Counted from the stretch's first letter, positions 47,531 to 57,653 are shown. The stretch: 64,000 nt of DNA from Leptothoe kymatousa TAU-MAC 1615 (GCF_018739865.1 NZ_JADOER010000012.1:124001-188000), one strand, 5' to 3'. The notes: a model not told the origin generated them from the letters alone. Numbers and translations are program-made.

Positions 47531-49207
47531 TTATGTGAGTGGATTCGATTTAAATATTGTTGTGCCTTGGATGAGGGTATGTAGTTTCCAGTGGGGAAGT
47601 GTTTCTGGATGATCGCTGCGATAGTGCCCCCCCCTGCTTTCATTCCGGAACAGGGCGCTTTTGAGCACAAGTGTTGCGATCGCTAATAAATTGCGTAGTT
47701 CGCTCCATTGCCGCATTGTCTGCAGCGGTAAGGTGTCAGGCAGCTGGGAGGGATGACCTGTGGGCAGATTTTCCATGGTCTGGGTAAGGGCCAATGTGTT
47801 GAACGTGTCTTGCCATTGTTCCAACTGGGCTAGGGCCTCGTCTAACTGGCTGGCGGTGCGAGAAATGCCTGCACTTTGCCAAACTAATTGACCAATGGCG
47901 GTTCGATGCTGGGTTAGCCACTCAAGCTCAGCCGGAATAGCTGCCGTGGTATTGAGCTGGGGCGTTTCCCTCGGCGGTGGTAATGGCACATCGGCTAGCT
48001 GGGGAGGTATGAGTGCTGTCAGCTGGGCACCAAAGACCAAGCACTCTAGCAAAGAGTTGCTGGCGAGGCGGTTCGCTCCATGGACGCCGGTACTGGCATT
48101 TTCTCCCACTGCATATAACCGAGGAATCGTGGTCTGACTTGTTAAGTCGGTAACAATTCCCCCCATCCAATAATGGGCGGCTGGTGACACCGGAATGGGG
48201 GTGTCCAAGATGTTAATGCCTGCCCATTTTTGACACTTGCGAATGATATTGGGAAATCTGCGGCGAATGCGTTCTGGTTCAATTGCCCGAAGATCTAAAT
48301 AGACCACAGATTCATGGGGATTTTTTTGTAAGTGGCTAAAAATTGCGCGGCTGACCACATCGCGGGGGGCAAGCTCACCGTCCGGATGGTAATCAAACGC
48401 AAACCGATGTCCGGTGCTGTCTACTAAATGGGCACCTTCTCCGCGAACGGCTTCGCTGATGAGAAATCGGGGAGCGCCCGCTTTGGTCAGTGCCGTAGGG
48501 TGGAACTGCATAAATTCCAGATCCCGGAGGATCGCCCCTGCACGCCATGCCATGGCTACACCGTCGCCGGTACTGGCGGTGGGGTTGGTGGTTTGGGAAT
48601 AAATTTGGCCACCGCCCCCGGTGGCTAAAACGACGGCGTTCGCTTGTACCCAAATGATCTGGTTTTGATATAGCAGTTGCACACCGTGGCATTCGTTGCC
48701 GTGCATCCATAGATCTAGGGCTAATGCTTGGTTAAAAACGTGGATATGGGGACGGTCTAATACTTGACCGGCTAGGGTGCTGACAACGGCTCGCCCGGTC
48801 GTATCCGCGGCATGGAGTACTCGTTTGCGGGAATGGGCGGCTTCTAGGGTCATGGCTAGCTGTTCGCCTTTTCGGTCGAAGGCTACGCCCATGGTGGAAA
48901 GATTTTCAATACATCGTCCGGCTTCGCGCACCAGCACTTCTACCGCGGCGCGATCGCACAGATCAGCACCGGCATTGAGCGTATCCGCTATGTGGAGTTC
49001 GGGGGTGTCATCTGGTGCGATCGCAGCTGCAATTCCTCCCTGGGCCCAGTCACTGGCCGATACAGACAGCGTATCTTTAGTAATCAGCCCAATTTGGAGC
49101 GTTGCCGGTAAACATAGCGCTGAGTAAAGCCCGGCTGCGCCGCCACCCACCACTAAAACATCAAACTGTGACGGTAGCTGAGGTAAGGAAGGAGAGGACT
49201 GCACCAA
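47531..49207 (-). CDS. nadB: L-aspartate oxidase
   Basis: A flavoenzyme that oxidises aspartate to iminoaspartate, the first step of NAD synthesis. The FAD-binding motif VLVVGGGAAGLYSAL and the SASDWAQGGIAAA block are near the N-terminus. HAADTTGRAVVSTLA, GGIVTDLTSQTTIPRLYAVGE and GANRLASNSLLECLVFGAQ match NadB rather than succinate dehydrogenase. The 558-residue length fits. psbU lies upstream on the same strand. Confidence 0.93.
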   Translation of the reverse strand: MVQSSPSLPQLPSQFDVLVVGGGAAGLYSALCLPATLQIGLITKDTLSVSASDWAQGGIAAAIAPDDTPELHIADTLNAGADLCDRAAVEVLVREAGRCIENLSTMGVAFDRKGEQLAMTLEAAHSRKRVLHAADTTGRAVVSTLAGQVLDRPHIHVFNQALALDLWMHGNECHGVQLLYQNQIIWVQANAVVLATGGGGQIYSQTTNPTASTGDGVAMAWRAGAILRDLEFMQFHPTALTKAGAPRFLISEAVRGEGAHLVDSTGHRFAFDYHPDGELAPRDVVSRAIFSHLQKNPHESVVYLDLRAIEPERIRRRFPNIIRKCQKWAGINILDTPIPVSPAAHYWMGGIVTDLTSQTTIPRLYAVGENASTGVHGANRLASNSLLECLVFGAQLTALIPPQLADVPLPPPRETPQLNTTAAIPAELEWLTQHRTAIGQLVWQSAGISRTASQLDEALAQLEQWQDTFNTLALTQTMENLPTGHPSQLPDTLPLQTMRQWSELRNLLAIATLVLKSALFRNESRGGHYRSDHPETLPHWKLHTLIQGTTIFKSNPLT

Positions 49208-49313
49208 TAAAAATGCTCCTGAAAGAGGGATTAAACCACTCTATCAAGAGCAATGATGGATCCAGACAATACTAAGGAATTGAGACCTTATAATCTTGTC
49301 TGCTCGTTACTGT

Positions 49314-49347
49314 GCGGAAAATAGTCGCTGTAAAATCTATTTCCCGC
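49314..49347 (-). terminator. Stem-loop after psbU
   Basis: GCGGAAAATAG (49314-49324) and CTATTTCCCGC (49337-49347) pair over 11 positions with one G-U, just past the psbU stop. There is no clear T run, so it may stabilise the mRNA end instead of ending transcription. Confidence 0.5.
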
Positions 49348-49372
49348 TGAGGCAAAGTCCGAAGTGAATGGC

Positions 49373-49789
49373 TTACTTATAAGCACCGTTGTTATAACGG
49401 TCATCACCTTCAACCAAAGCCGGGTCCGGGGGGGAAATAGTGAAAATATCCATATTTTCCTGGATACGAGACTTCTCAACGTCGCTTAAGCCAGGAATAT
49501 TTAGAATGTCCTCTAAGTTTTCGTAGGGAGCATTCCGAATGATTTTGCCAGCAATTGTTGGAAATAAACCCCGATATTTTCTAAACGCCGCAACGTTAGT
49601 GTTGTTGACGTCCAGCTTATAGCCGTACTCTGTGGCGAGCTTGTCATCAACGTTATTACGAGGAAGCTTAACTTCAGCCACAAGCATGGCATCGGTATTC
49701 AACATGCTTGCAACTGCGGGTTGAGCATCGCTCACCAAAGTACCAAATACTAGTCCAAGCGCCATTAATAGGCCAAAGAATCGTTTCAT
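49373..49789 (-). CDS. psbU: Photosystem II 12 kDa extrinsic protein
   Basis: PsbU shields the oxygen-evolving complex on the lumen side of photosystem II. A signal peptide ends about residue 28 (LVSDAQPAVA-SM). The mature part has the helix-hairpin-helix region AAFRKYRGLFPTIAGKIIRNAPYENLEDILNIPGLSDVEK and ends FTISPPDPALVEGDDRYNNGAYK, as in known PsbU. The 138-residue length fits. A stem-loop lies just past the stop. Confidence 0.95.
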   Translation of the reverse strand: MKRFFGLLMALGLVFGTLVSDAQPAVASMLNTDAMLVAEVKLPRNNVDDKLATEYGYKLDVNNTNVAAFRKYRGLFPTIAGKIIRNAPYENLEDILNIPGLSDVEKSRIQENMDIFTISPPDPALVEGDDRYNNGAYK

Positions 49790-49937
49790 CTCTCTCCGCC
49801 GGATTTATAAAATCGAATACACAGCATTAATGAGAAGCGTATCATTTTCACTGTGCCAATGTTTAGGAATGCTGAGAATCCGTTGCGGACTGTTACTCAA
49901 TCTTGTCGATTTAGGGGCCGATTTGAGGGCATCAGAC

Positions 49938-50960
49938 CTATTTGACTGTGACTGAGGATTTGCGATCGTAGCTGATTAAAAAGCGATCCAGGTCAGAAAA
50001 TGTGCAGGCGTAGGTGGTGAGGGGCTTATCGTATCCCTTCAGTAAGGCCGAATAGCGCTTAAACGTTTGCTCATTAGCGCCTAGCTTACTTAAATACTTA
50101 TAGGTTTCCGCACCCAGGGCGACATCCAACCCCAACTGCTTAGTGGAGCTTTCAAAGCGAAAGGCAGCATTAACCGTGTCCCCGAGAGCCGTATAGTCAG
50201 GACGGTCACCAGTTCCCGTATTACCAACGACGGCATAGCCGGTATTTACACCAGCGCCTACCCGCAGTGGAAATGGCAATGGGAACTGCTTGTGGAGTTG
50301 CCGTGTCATATCATTCAATGCACTAATGGCACGACTGATTTTCAACATTTCCTCGGCTTCTACCTCTTGAGTGCCGTGAATCCATACGGCCATCACAGCA
50401 TCGCCAATATATTTATCCACCCAGCTGCCATATTCACCAATGATATTGCCAGCGTGTCGGAACCAAGTACCAATGACTTCGGATAAAACCTTCTCGTCTA
50501 GCTGGCGAGTCATCACGGTGAAGTCACGAATATCTACCACCATGACGGATATCAATCTACGCACATGCAAAGTTGCTGTGGCGGTTGATTCATGATCTTT
50601 AGAATTCAGTGAATTGCTTGCGTTCGCTGGTTCTGGCGCAGGACAGTAAAACTGGAGCTCAGTCTGACCAAACGTCAGCGCATCTCCATTGCGCAGCGTA
50701 ACGGGCACGCTCACACGGCGACCATTTACGAACGAACCATTGCGACTGCCCAAATCGATTAAATAAAATTCCCCACTTTCCATAAACTGGAGCATGGCAT
50801 GGTTACGGGAAATCCATCGGTCTGGCAGAACGAAGTTATTATCGTCACTGCGGCCAATTGTCCAGCAGCTATTGCCGATCAACGAAAGATGACGTTGACC
50901 TGAATCTGTCTTGAGGACCAAATAAGGTCCAACTTGCGGAGTCTTTTCAGGGAATAACAC
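49938..50960 (-). CDS. Class III nucleotide cyclase with FHA domain
   Basis: Likely an adenylate cyclase controlled by phospho-peptide binding. The FHA domain occupies residues 10-105 (WTIGRSDDNNFVLPDRWISR, LIDLGSRNGSFVNGRRV). The cyclase domain follows: metal Asp143 in MVVDIRDFT and Asp187 in DKYIGDAVMAVW, with Lys183 beside it and DYTALGDTVNAAFRFE, where Lys with Thr favours ATP over GTP. No membrane segment is present. It stands alone on the minus strand; its regulator and partner kinase cannot be read. Confidence 0.92.
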   Translation of the reverse strand: MLFPEKTPQVGPYLVLKTDSGQRHLSLIGNSCWTIGRSDDNNFVLPDRWISRNHAMLQFMESGEFYLIDLGSRNGSFVNGRRVSVPVTLRNGDALTFGQTELQFYCPAPEPANASNSLNSKDHESTATATLHVRRLISVMVVDIRDFTVMTRQLDEKVLSEVIGTWFRHAGNIIGEYGSWVDKYIGDAVMAVWIHGTQEVEAEEMLKISRAISALNDMTRQLHKQFPLPFPLRVGAGVNTGYAVVGNTGTGDRPDYTALGDTVNAAFRFESSTKQLGLDVALGAETYKYLSKLGANEQTFKRYSALLKGYDKPLTTYACTFSDLDRFLISYDRKSSVTVK

Positions 50961-51334
50961 TATACCTCGACACTTCGAGCAAGCCTATGACCTATACGTT
51001 AACGCTAGTCTTTCTAACAGCACTATAGTCTTTGTGCTTATTTATTGTGCGTTATATTCCACAATACAGTCGCTTTTATACATCTATAGTCAAAACTGTG
51101 AACGTTTTCTATATCTTTAATCGCAATTGTTTGTAGCTGCACACTAGACGCATAGGTTGGAATAGTTTTTCTGATTTGTCAATACCCTAGATGGGGGAAG
51201 CATATTCCCTGTGGAACGATAATTCTGATGCATTGCTGATCTGGGCGGTGATTTGATCTGGATGCGCCTGATCAATTGCACAATCACCTGCTGGGCTTCA
51301 TCCCAAATCAGCAACGGCATTTTAGTCGGCCAGA
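50961..51334. other. Gap between cyclase and DUF3120 genes
   Basis: About 370 AT-rich bases on the promoter side of the FHA-cyclase gene and the 3' side of the DUF3120 gene. A minus-strand frame of 88 codons (51144-51410) begins inside the DUF3120 gene and has no domain, so I leave it out. No hairpin or RNA stands out. Confidence 0.4.
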
Positions 51335-52057
51335 TTAAGCGAGGGTTGCTGCTGCTAGAAATAGGGCATCTACCAAGATGGTGCTCAGCACGGCGCCTGC
51401 AAATGCCCAACTATGGGTATGTTGCTCTTTCATGGCAAAGCTCCCCATGAGCATCAAAATAGTGAGCAAAACCATGGCCCTGATAGCGGCAATGGGATTT
51501 TGAATCTCTAAGAGGGCGTTATGGAGAACTGGGCCGACAGCGGCAGGCTCTACCTGCATGGCTTGTTTCCAGTAGGGAAGAAGATTGACCCAATAAAAAT
51601 ATAGGTCTGTAATTGCGGTGCCGAGCAATGAGCCTAAATAGAAGTAACTGCCCACCATTAAGCGTTTTTGGCTGATGAGAATCAAGACGATGGGTAATCC
51701 AATGGCCTCAATCGGTAAATGGATATAGGGATTCTCACGTAGCCAGCCCCAGTAAATACTACCTGCGAGCCATGTCCACGAAAAGCCTATGGCCAGGTCT
51801 CCCCAGAGTTCTAGCGAACGGTAGCGCAATAGTTGAAAACCACTGACTATCCACAATAGGGTCATTGCCAAACTCACCCATGGCTGCACCCGGACGAGGG
51901 GAGCTTGGATGAAGACGGGCACACTAACTAAGAATGCTGCCGCCAGGAAAGCTGGTAAACGCTTAGTTTGGGAGTCGTCAGATTGATTTTGAGAAAGTCC
52001 ATCAGCTAAGGGAAGCCGATCAGAGATTTGAGTTTGAGGTGACGTATCGGACAGCAA
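51335..52057 (-). CDS. DUF3120 membrane protein
   Basis: The function is unknown. After a polar N-terminus of 35 residues the protein has five to six hydrophobic segments (FLAAAFLVSVPVFIQAPLV, WVSLAMTLLWIVSGFQLL, LPIVLILISQ, AMVLLTILMLMGSF, WAFAGAVLSTILVDALFLAA). The blocks FIQAPLVRVQPWVS, WGDLAIGFSWTWLAGSIYWGW and SYFYLGSLLGTAITDLYFYW match the cyanobacterial and plastid DUF3120 family. The next gene, uppP, is divergent, about 480 bases away. Confidence 0.82.
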   Translation of the reverse strand: MLSDTSPQTQISDRLPLADGLSQNQSDDSQTKRLPAFLAAAFLVSVPVFIQAPLVRVQPWVSLAMTLLWIVSGFQLLRYRSLELWGDLAIGFSWTWLAGSIYWGWLRENPYIHLPIEAIGLPIVLILISQKRLMVGSYFYLGSLLGTAITDLYFYWVNLLPYWKQAMQVEPAAVGPVLHNALLEIQNPIAAIRAMVLLTILMLMGSFAMKEQHTHSWAFAGAVLSTILVDALFLAAATLA

Positions 52058-52539
52058 TGCTTCCTAACGAATTCAATTGAATTCTGAGAGAGGTTAATTA
52101 TTGTTAACATAACATGCTAATTGGGTCGCTCAGGAACCGTAGCTTTATAAATGGCGACCTAGATAATATTGCGATGTGTAAATTTTTTGCGGCGTTCGTC
52201 GTTCACCCTATTAGTGAATGCTGAATGCCGGAAACGGTAAAAACTGTATGCAGCACCAGTGCTGCTAAAAGCAATTTGCTATGTTTCGATATTGTTTGGC
52301 CAATAATGATGTAACGTCAGCAGGCCAATTTAGTTACCAGCGAAAGCTTAGCTAGCATCAATTAATTCTCTGTGAAACTTTAGGTTTTCTTTGGGATGGT
52401 TGGTGGGTAAGGCTGAAAATAGAAGTCGATTTCCTGTGGAAGTCCGGATGCGAGTCTAGAGGGTTCGTGTCCTTTAAGGTGGCCTGTATCAGGCCCAATT
52501 ATGAATAGATTTTATAGTTTGAGCTTTGGAGTATCTTTT
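52058..52539. other. Divergent promoter region, DUF3120 / uppP
   Basis: About 480 bases without a supported gene. It includes a small hairpin GCAGCA-CCAG-TGCTGC at 52250-52265. Whether it has a role is unknown. Confidence 0.4.
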
Positions 52540-53445
52540 ATGACCGTGTCCCCATTGTTGGAGCTTGTGGCCCAAGCGCCTGCTAGTCAAGCTGCGCAAA
52601 TAAATTTATTCCAAGCCATTGTGATTGGTATTGTTCAGGGGCTGACAGAGTTTCTGCCGATTAGTAGTACCGCCCACGTGAAAATTGTGCCAGTGGCCCT
52701 AGGTTGGGGAGACCCTGGTGTGGCGTTTACGGCGGTGATTCAGTTGGGTAGTTTAGCCGCTATTTTGTGGTACTTCTGGGATGATTTGACCACGGTATCG
52801 AAAAATATGATTAGCGCGACACTTGCAAAGCGCTATCGGTCTACAGATTTTCGTTTAGGTCTTGGGATTATTTTGGGCTCAATCCCAATTGTGTTCTGTG
52901 GATTAATCATTAAATTATTTTTTGAAACTCAGTACGAGACGTCGGTGATTCGTAGTACTCAAGCGATCGCAATCACTTCGATTGTGATGGCTATTTTTCT
53001 GGGAATTGCGGAGAAAGTCGGCACCCGTAAGCGTAATTTTGAGAAGCTGGACCTGTGGGATGGCATCGGCGTTGGTTTTGGCCAGGCGCTGGCCTTAGTC
53101 CCCGGTGTGTCTCGATCTGGTTCTACCCTGACAGCGGGCTTATTTTTAGGTTTAGAGCGAGATACGGCAGCGCGTTTTTCGTTCCTACTCGGTACTCCAG
53201 CTATTTTGCTCTCTGGATTAGTGGAGCTCAAAGGCTTGCTAGAAGAAATGTCCATGGTGGGAGACGCTAGCCTGATGCCCCTGATCGGCGGTTTAGTTGC
53301 AGCTGTGATTTCTTCTTACCTTGCGATCGCGTGGTTGATCAAATTTCTCCGTCGCAATAGTACGTGGGTATTTGTTTGGTATCGCCTTGCTTTCGGTGTT
53401 GCCATTCTTGCCGGGATCGCCACTAACACGATTCAAAACGTTTAG
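52540..53445 (+). CDS. uppP: Undecaprenyl-diphosphate phosphatase
   Basis: Recycles the lipid carrier by dephosphorylating undecaprenyl diphosphate; integral membrane. The signatures are GIVQGLTEFLPISSTAHVKI near the N-terminus and PGVSRSGSTLTAGLFLG in the second half. The ATG at 52540 is chosen because GGAG lies 8 bases before it; 52501 is in frame but has no ribosome site. It is a partner in function of uppS at 23.1 kb and ddl at 58.2 kb. Confidence 0.93.
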   Translation: MTVSPLLELVAQAPASQAAQINLFQAIVIGIVQGLTEFLPISSTAHVKIVPVALGWGDPGVAFTAVIQLGSLAAILWYFWDDLTTVSKNMISATLAKRYRSTDFRLGLGIILGSIPIVFCGLIIKLFFETQYETSVIRSTQAIAITSIVMAIFLGIAEKVGTRKRNFEKLDLWDGIGVGFGQALALVPGVSRSGSTLTAGLFLGLERDTAARFSFLLGTPAILLSGLVELKGLLEEMSMVGDASLMPLIGGLVAAVISSYLAIAWLIKFLRRNSTWVFVWYRLAFGVAILAGIATNTIQNV

Positions 53446-53654
53446 ACCCCTCACCCTGCTGCGGGCTTAGCGGTGAACATAGCTTTTTCAAATACAGTGT
53501 TGCCAATAAACATATGTAGCCCAGGCTATGTTCGCCCAGACCCTATGCCCATGCATTAGCTTTGCTATGAAGCATCCATAAGCTACAAAAATTGCAATAT
53601 CCCTGTTTCTCCTCAGCATTAGTATGATGGAGTAATTGTCTAGCGCAAGCATGT

Positions 53655-55013
53655 ATGCGTAGTGGGTCGATTCAGCCAGCCGTCATTACCAGCGTTATCA
53701 GTGAATCCATTGCCGAGGAGATTGGTTTTGAGCCAGGCGATCGGCTGGTGTCTATCAACGGTACCCGTCCTCGGGACCTGATAGACTATCGCTTTTTATG
53801 CTCGGATGAATGGCTCACCCTCGAGGTCTTAGACACCTCCGGTGATGCACACACCATCGAAATTGAAAAAGATTTTGACGAAGATTTAGGGCTGGAGTTT
53901 GAAAGCGCCTTATTCGACGGTTTGATTCAGTGCAACAATCGGTGTCCCTTTTGTTTTATTGATCAGCAACCTCCCGGCAAGCGCGATACCCTCTACCTTA
54001 AAGACGATGACTATCGCCTCAGCTTTCTCTATGGCAGCTATCTGACATTAACCAACTTGCCGCCTGCTGAGTGGGAACGCATTGCGCGGCTGCGGTTATC
54101 TCCGTTATACGTATCCGTACATGCGACGGAGCCAGACGTGCGGCAGCGGCTCCTGAAAAATCCTCGGGCCGGTCTTCTTTTAGACCATCTGCAATGGTTT
54201 CAAGAGCATCGCCTACAGATTCATGCCCAGGTAGTCGTGTGCCCTGGCATTAACGATGGTCCCCATTTAGAACAGACGTTGCGCGATCTAGCTCGATTTC
54301 ATGTGGGGGATATGCCAGCTGTGGCCTCAGCTGCTGTAGTTCCTGTGGGGTTAACGCGTTTTCGACCCACAGAAGATGAGCTAGTGCCTGTGAATACCTC
54401 TAAAGCACAGGAGGTCATTGTGCAGGTGCAACAGCTACAGGCAGAATTTAGGGAAACCCTCGGCTCCACCTTTGCTTGGCTAGCGGACGAATGGTTTTTA
54501 ATTGCTCGTCAGGCCCTACCTTCTGAGGCCCACTATGAGACGTATCCTCAAATTGGTAATGGGGTCGGGTCGATTCAATTATTTCTCAAGCAGTTTGACC
54601 AGGCTGCTAGGGTGCTGCCTGATGCAATCGACAACCCCAAACACTACACCTGGGTCGTGGGTAATGCGGTGGAAAAAGCCTTCGAGCCCATCGTGGATCG
54701 ACTCAATCAGGTAGAGGGCTTAACGGTAACCATGGCGGCCCTCAATAGTGATTATTGGGGTCAAGAGATTACGGTGACGGGACTACTCACAGGTTACGAT
54801 ATCTTAGAAAAGTTAAAGGACCGCCATCTTGGTGATGCGATTTTGCTGCCTGCTTTAATGCTGAAGCAAAGTAACCATAGCAATCCTGAAAATACTTATT
54901 TTCTGGATGACATGACTGTTGCAACACTCATTGATGGTTTACGGTGCCCAGTTGTGCCAGTGGATGGAATTGATGGACTTTTAAAGGAATGTGTCGCTTT
55001 AGAGGCCCCCTAG
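53655..55013 (+). CDS. TIGR03279 family radical SAM protein
   Basis: A PDZ-like N-terminal domain (ITSVISESIAEEIGFEPGDRLVSING) is followed by a radical SAM core with CxxxCxxC at Cys93, Cys97 and Cys100 (CNNRCPFCFIDQQPPGKRD) and DUF512 in the C-terminal half (VGSIQLFLKQFDQ, VTGLLTGYDILEKLK). The family is conserved in cyanobacteria and in clostridia, and its reaction is unknown. The 452-residue length fits. It is upstream of the TolC gene with a 171-base gap. Confidence 0.92.
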   Translation: MRSGSIQPAVITSVISESIAEEIGFEPGDRLVSINGTRPRDLIDYRFLCSDEWLTLEVLDTSGDAHTIEIEKDFDEDLGLEFESALFDGLIQCNNRCPFCFIDQQPPGKRDTLYLKDDDYRLSFLYGSYLTLTNLPPAEWERIARLRLSPLYVSVHATEPDVRQRLLKNPRAGLLLDHLQWFQEHRLQIHAQVVVCPGINDGPHLEQTLRDLARFHVGDMPAVASAAVVPVGLTRFRPTEDELVPVNTSKAQEVIVQVQQLQAEFRETLGSTFAWLADEWFLIARQALPSEAHYETYPQIGNGVGSIQLFLKQFDQAARVLPDAIDNPKHYTWVVGNAVEKAFEPIVDRLNQVEGLTVTMAALNSDYWGQEITVTGLLTGYDILEKLKDRHLGDAILLPALMLKQSNHSNPENTYFLDDMTVATLIDGLRCPVVPVDGIDGLLKECVALEAP

Positions 55014-55184
55014 TCGTTGTCGAACTTGTAGGTTTTAGCTAGCTGGCCCGGACATCGTAGATGTGGGTTTGAACAAGAATAGGGAAGCTTGGCGATTGAT
55101 CACTGGTGGATACTCCAGTTCGCTTGGCTGTCTGGCTTGTGCCCGAATTATTAGTTACTGGCTATATATATTGACGCAAACACT

Positions 55185-57281
55185 ATGGGATACATCAACC
55201 AATCATTATTGCTGCGGATGGCTGTGCTTGGAGGCGCGCTATCCTTACTACCATTTCCAGCACTAGCTAAGGCTTTAGCTGAGGACTCAGCCACTAGTAG
55301 CGAGTCAGTTACGTCTGCTGCTGTGCAAGTAGCTGCTGTGCCATCGGAAGAGCTGCTGTCGGATGCTGACGTGTCTGCTTCAGACTCCCAGGTGTCTGTC
55401 AATGTAGTAACTCCTAATGTACTAGCTCCGGCAGATGTAACCCTGGCATCGCCTAAATTTTCTAAAACATCGCCGACCCACGTTCGGGCTATTTTGCCTG
55501 CTGAGGTAAATCAATTAACCCAGCTGCCCCAGGCTTCGGAGGTGAGTCCGCTGGCCCAGTTGCCAGATTTGCCCACAGATGAACCCCCTGAAAACAATCC
55601 TGTAGGGGAGGAACCTGTAGGGGAGGAACCTGTACCGAGTGTGGATGCGGTTGAAGAGCCACTGCTGGAGCAGACTGGGGATATTTCTACTGAAGATGCT
55701 GTTGATGTAGAGGTTCCATCTAGTGAACCTGAAATCGATGCTACATCTAGTGAGCCTGAAGCCGAGGCTCCATTGGTTGAGCCTGAAACCGAGGCTCCAG
55801 AAGTGGCGGCGCCGATTGAAAATCAAGGCATCGTTGAAGGAGAAATTGTTCCGGAAACGGGGCAAGCACCGTCTACGGCTGAGGAAGATTTGTTGGATCA
55901 GACAGACTTGCCCCCGACGGAGTTATTAGCGGATCCCAATCCGTTGACGGTTCCGACATTGGAATCGGAAGTAAAGCTAGTAGAAGGTGCAGAGCAAACG
56001 GTTTCTTTAGAAGAAGCTCTGGAGCTGGCTTATTTTAATAATCAAGATTTGCAGGTAGCCTTGCTGCAGTTGGAGCAGGCCGAAGCGTCTTTAGATCAGG
56101 CTGAGGCTGCATTTTCTCCTTCTGCATTCGTCCAAGGTAGTTTAACCAGAACGACTACCCCAGGCCCGTTTGGTGAGGACAATGGCTTGGGTACCGAAAC
56201 CGATACTCAGCTAAATATCAATCCATTGCGGGCTGAGTACGACATCTTTACGTCGGGCCAGCGGAAAGCGACTGTTCGTGCTGCCGAGGAGCAAGTGCGC
56301 TTACAGGAACTGGAGGTCACCCGTCGCCGCGAGGAGTTAAGGCTGCAGACTACAACCCTTTACTACGACTTGCAAGAGAGCGGTGAGCAAATTCGGATTA
56401 ACCAGTCATTTGTAGAAGAAGCCCAACGGAACCAGAGGGATAATGAGCTGCGGCGTCAGGCTGGTGTGGGAACCCGCTTCGATGTGTTGCGGGCCGATGT
56501 GCAGTTGGCTAATGCTCAGCAAAACTTGATTCAATCGAGATCTCAGCAGCAAATTGCCCGACGTAACCTGGCTCGGTTGTTGAATGTGCCGTCGACGGTA
56601 AACCTGAAGGCCACCTTAGTGCCGGCCCCCGATAACTGGGAAACGACCTATGAACGTTGGAGCCTGACCCTAGAGGATAGTATTTTGTTGGCGTTCCAAA
56701 GTCGTGTGGAGCTAGAGCAGCAGTTGGCTCAACGGGAAATTGGGCTACAGCAAGCGCGGGCGGCGCGGGCGGCCAATGGTCCACAGTTGACCGTATTTGC
56801 TCAATATAGTGGAGAGGATGTGCTGGGTAGTACCCGTGATGGCCTAGGCGCTCCAAACGAAGGATTTGATTTCTTCGATACGGATCGTTATCAGCTTGGT
56901 CTTCAGTTTAGTATGGTGCTCACCGATGGTGGTGCAGCGCGGGCGCAGGCTCGGCAACAGGAGGCGAATGCTGCGATTGCCGAGGAACGCTTTTCTGAAC
57001 AGCTTGATCAGATTCGTTTTGATGTGGAACAGGCCTATTTTACGCTCCGTGCCAACGAGGAAAATGTACGTACGGCACGCACCGCCATTGAGCAAGCGGA
57101 AACAGCCCTGGAGTTGGCTAATCTGCGTCTCGATGCGGGTGTGGGTACACAGCTAGATGTGTTGACGGCACAGTCTGAGTTAACCCAGGCGGAGGGTAAC
57201 TGGGTCAGTGCCGCGTTGGGATACAATCGGGCGCTGGCGTCGCTGCAGCGGGCTGTGAGTAATTTGCGGGCCACATCTTAG
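55185..57281 (+). CDS. TolC family outer-membrane efflux protein
   Basis: Forms a trimeric channel for type I secretion or efflux. A signal peptide (LGGALSLLPFPALAKALA) is followed by an extra segment of about 230 residues rich in Glu, Pro, Val and Ser with internal repeats (EEPVGEEPV, SSEPEIDA, SSEPEAEAP). Two OEP domains follow: VSLEEALELAYFNNQDLQVALLQ to the middle, then QYQLGLQFS-like DRYQLGLQFSMVLTDGGAARAQARQQEA and LRLDAGVGTQLDVLTAQSELTQAEGN. The 698 residues exceed the usual 450-500 because of that insert. No partner pump is nearby. Confidence 0.9.
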   Translation: MGYINQSLLLRMAVLGGALSLLPFPALAKALAEDSATSSESVTSAAVQVAAVPSEELLSDADVSASDSQVSVNVVTPNVLAPADVTLASPKFSKTSPTHVRAILPAEVNQLTQLPQASEVSPLAQLPDLPTDEPPENNPVGEEPVGEEPVPSVDAVEEPLLEQTGDISTEDAVDVEVPSSEPEIDATSSEPEAEAPLVEPETEAPEVAAPIENQGIVEGEIVPETGQAPSTAEEDLLDQTDLPPTELLADPNPLTVPTLESEVKLVEGAEQTVSLEEALELAYFNNQDLQVALLQLEQAEASLDQAEAAFSPSAFVQGSLTRTTTPGPFGEDNGLGTETDTQLNINPLRAEYDIFTSGQRKATVRAAEEQVRLQELEVTRRREELRLQTTTLYYDLQESGEQIRINQSFVEEAQRNQRDNELRRQAGVGTRFDVLRADVQLANAQQNLIQSRSQQQIARRNLARLLNVPSTVNLKATLVPAPDNWETTYERWSLTLEDSILLAFQSRVELEQQLAQREIGLQQARAARAANGPQLTVFAQYSGEDVLGSTRDGLGAPNEGFDFFDTDRYQLGLQFSMVLTDGGAARAQARQQEANAAIAEERFSEQLDQIRFDVEQAYFTLRANEENVRTARTAIEQAETALELANLRLDAGVGTQLDVLTAQSELTQAEGNWVSAALGYNRALASLQRAVSNLRATS

Positions 57282-57329
57282 CCCTGGACAGACCCATAGT
57301 TTTATGGGCTCTTGCTAGCTGAAGCAGGA

Positions 57330-57653
57330 TCACTGGAGCGATCGCACCATGGACAAATGGGAGTCAGTTTGAGCAGCTGTTTCACAAAGCCGTTCGATCA
57401 CTTGTTCTGCCGTGATCAAACGCTTGAGGACTACCTGGCCGATGCTGTTACTGGCGCTTCCCTCGGGAAGTACCTCCACCATGAGGACAGTATCTTCAAC
57501 CTGGTACAGCCACAGTTTTTCGGTGGTTTCTTCGATATAGAGGTTTAGCTTATTCATTGTGGGTTTGCGCTGCCAGGCAATTTCATTCCATAGGCCGCCA
57601 AACTCCCACACTCTGCCGGTTGTCCACCCGTCGGACAAGAAAAAATACTTCAC
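57330..57653 (-). CDS. Conserved cyanobacterial protein, unknown function
   Basis: The function is unknown. It is a 107-residue soluble protein: KYFFLSDGWTTGRVWEFGGLWNEIAWQRKP at the start, WLYQVEDTVLMVEVLPE in the middle and a helical tail. This pattern is one I have seen in uncharacterised cyanobacterial proteins. It converges on the TolC gene (48-base gap) and its start faces the tandem RNA-like elements. Confidence 0.65.
   Translation of the reverse strand: MKYFFLSDGWTTGRVWEFGGLWNEIAWQRKPTMNKLNLYIEETTEKLWLYQVEDTVLMVEVLPEGSASNSIGQVVLKRLITAEQVIERLCETAAQTDSHLSMVRSLQ

Noticed and set aside
51144..51410. 88-codon minus-strand frame downstream of DUF3120
   Set aside because: It begins inside the DUF3120 coding sequence and has no domain or start signal.
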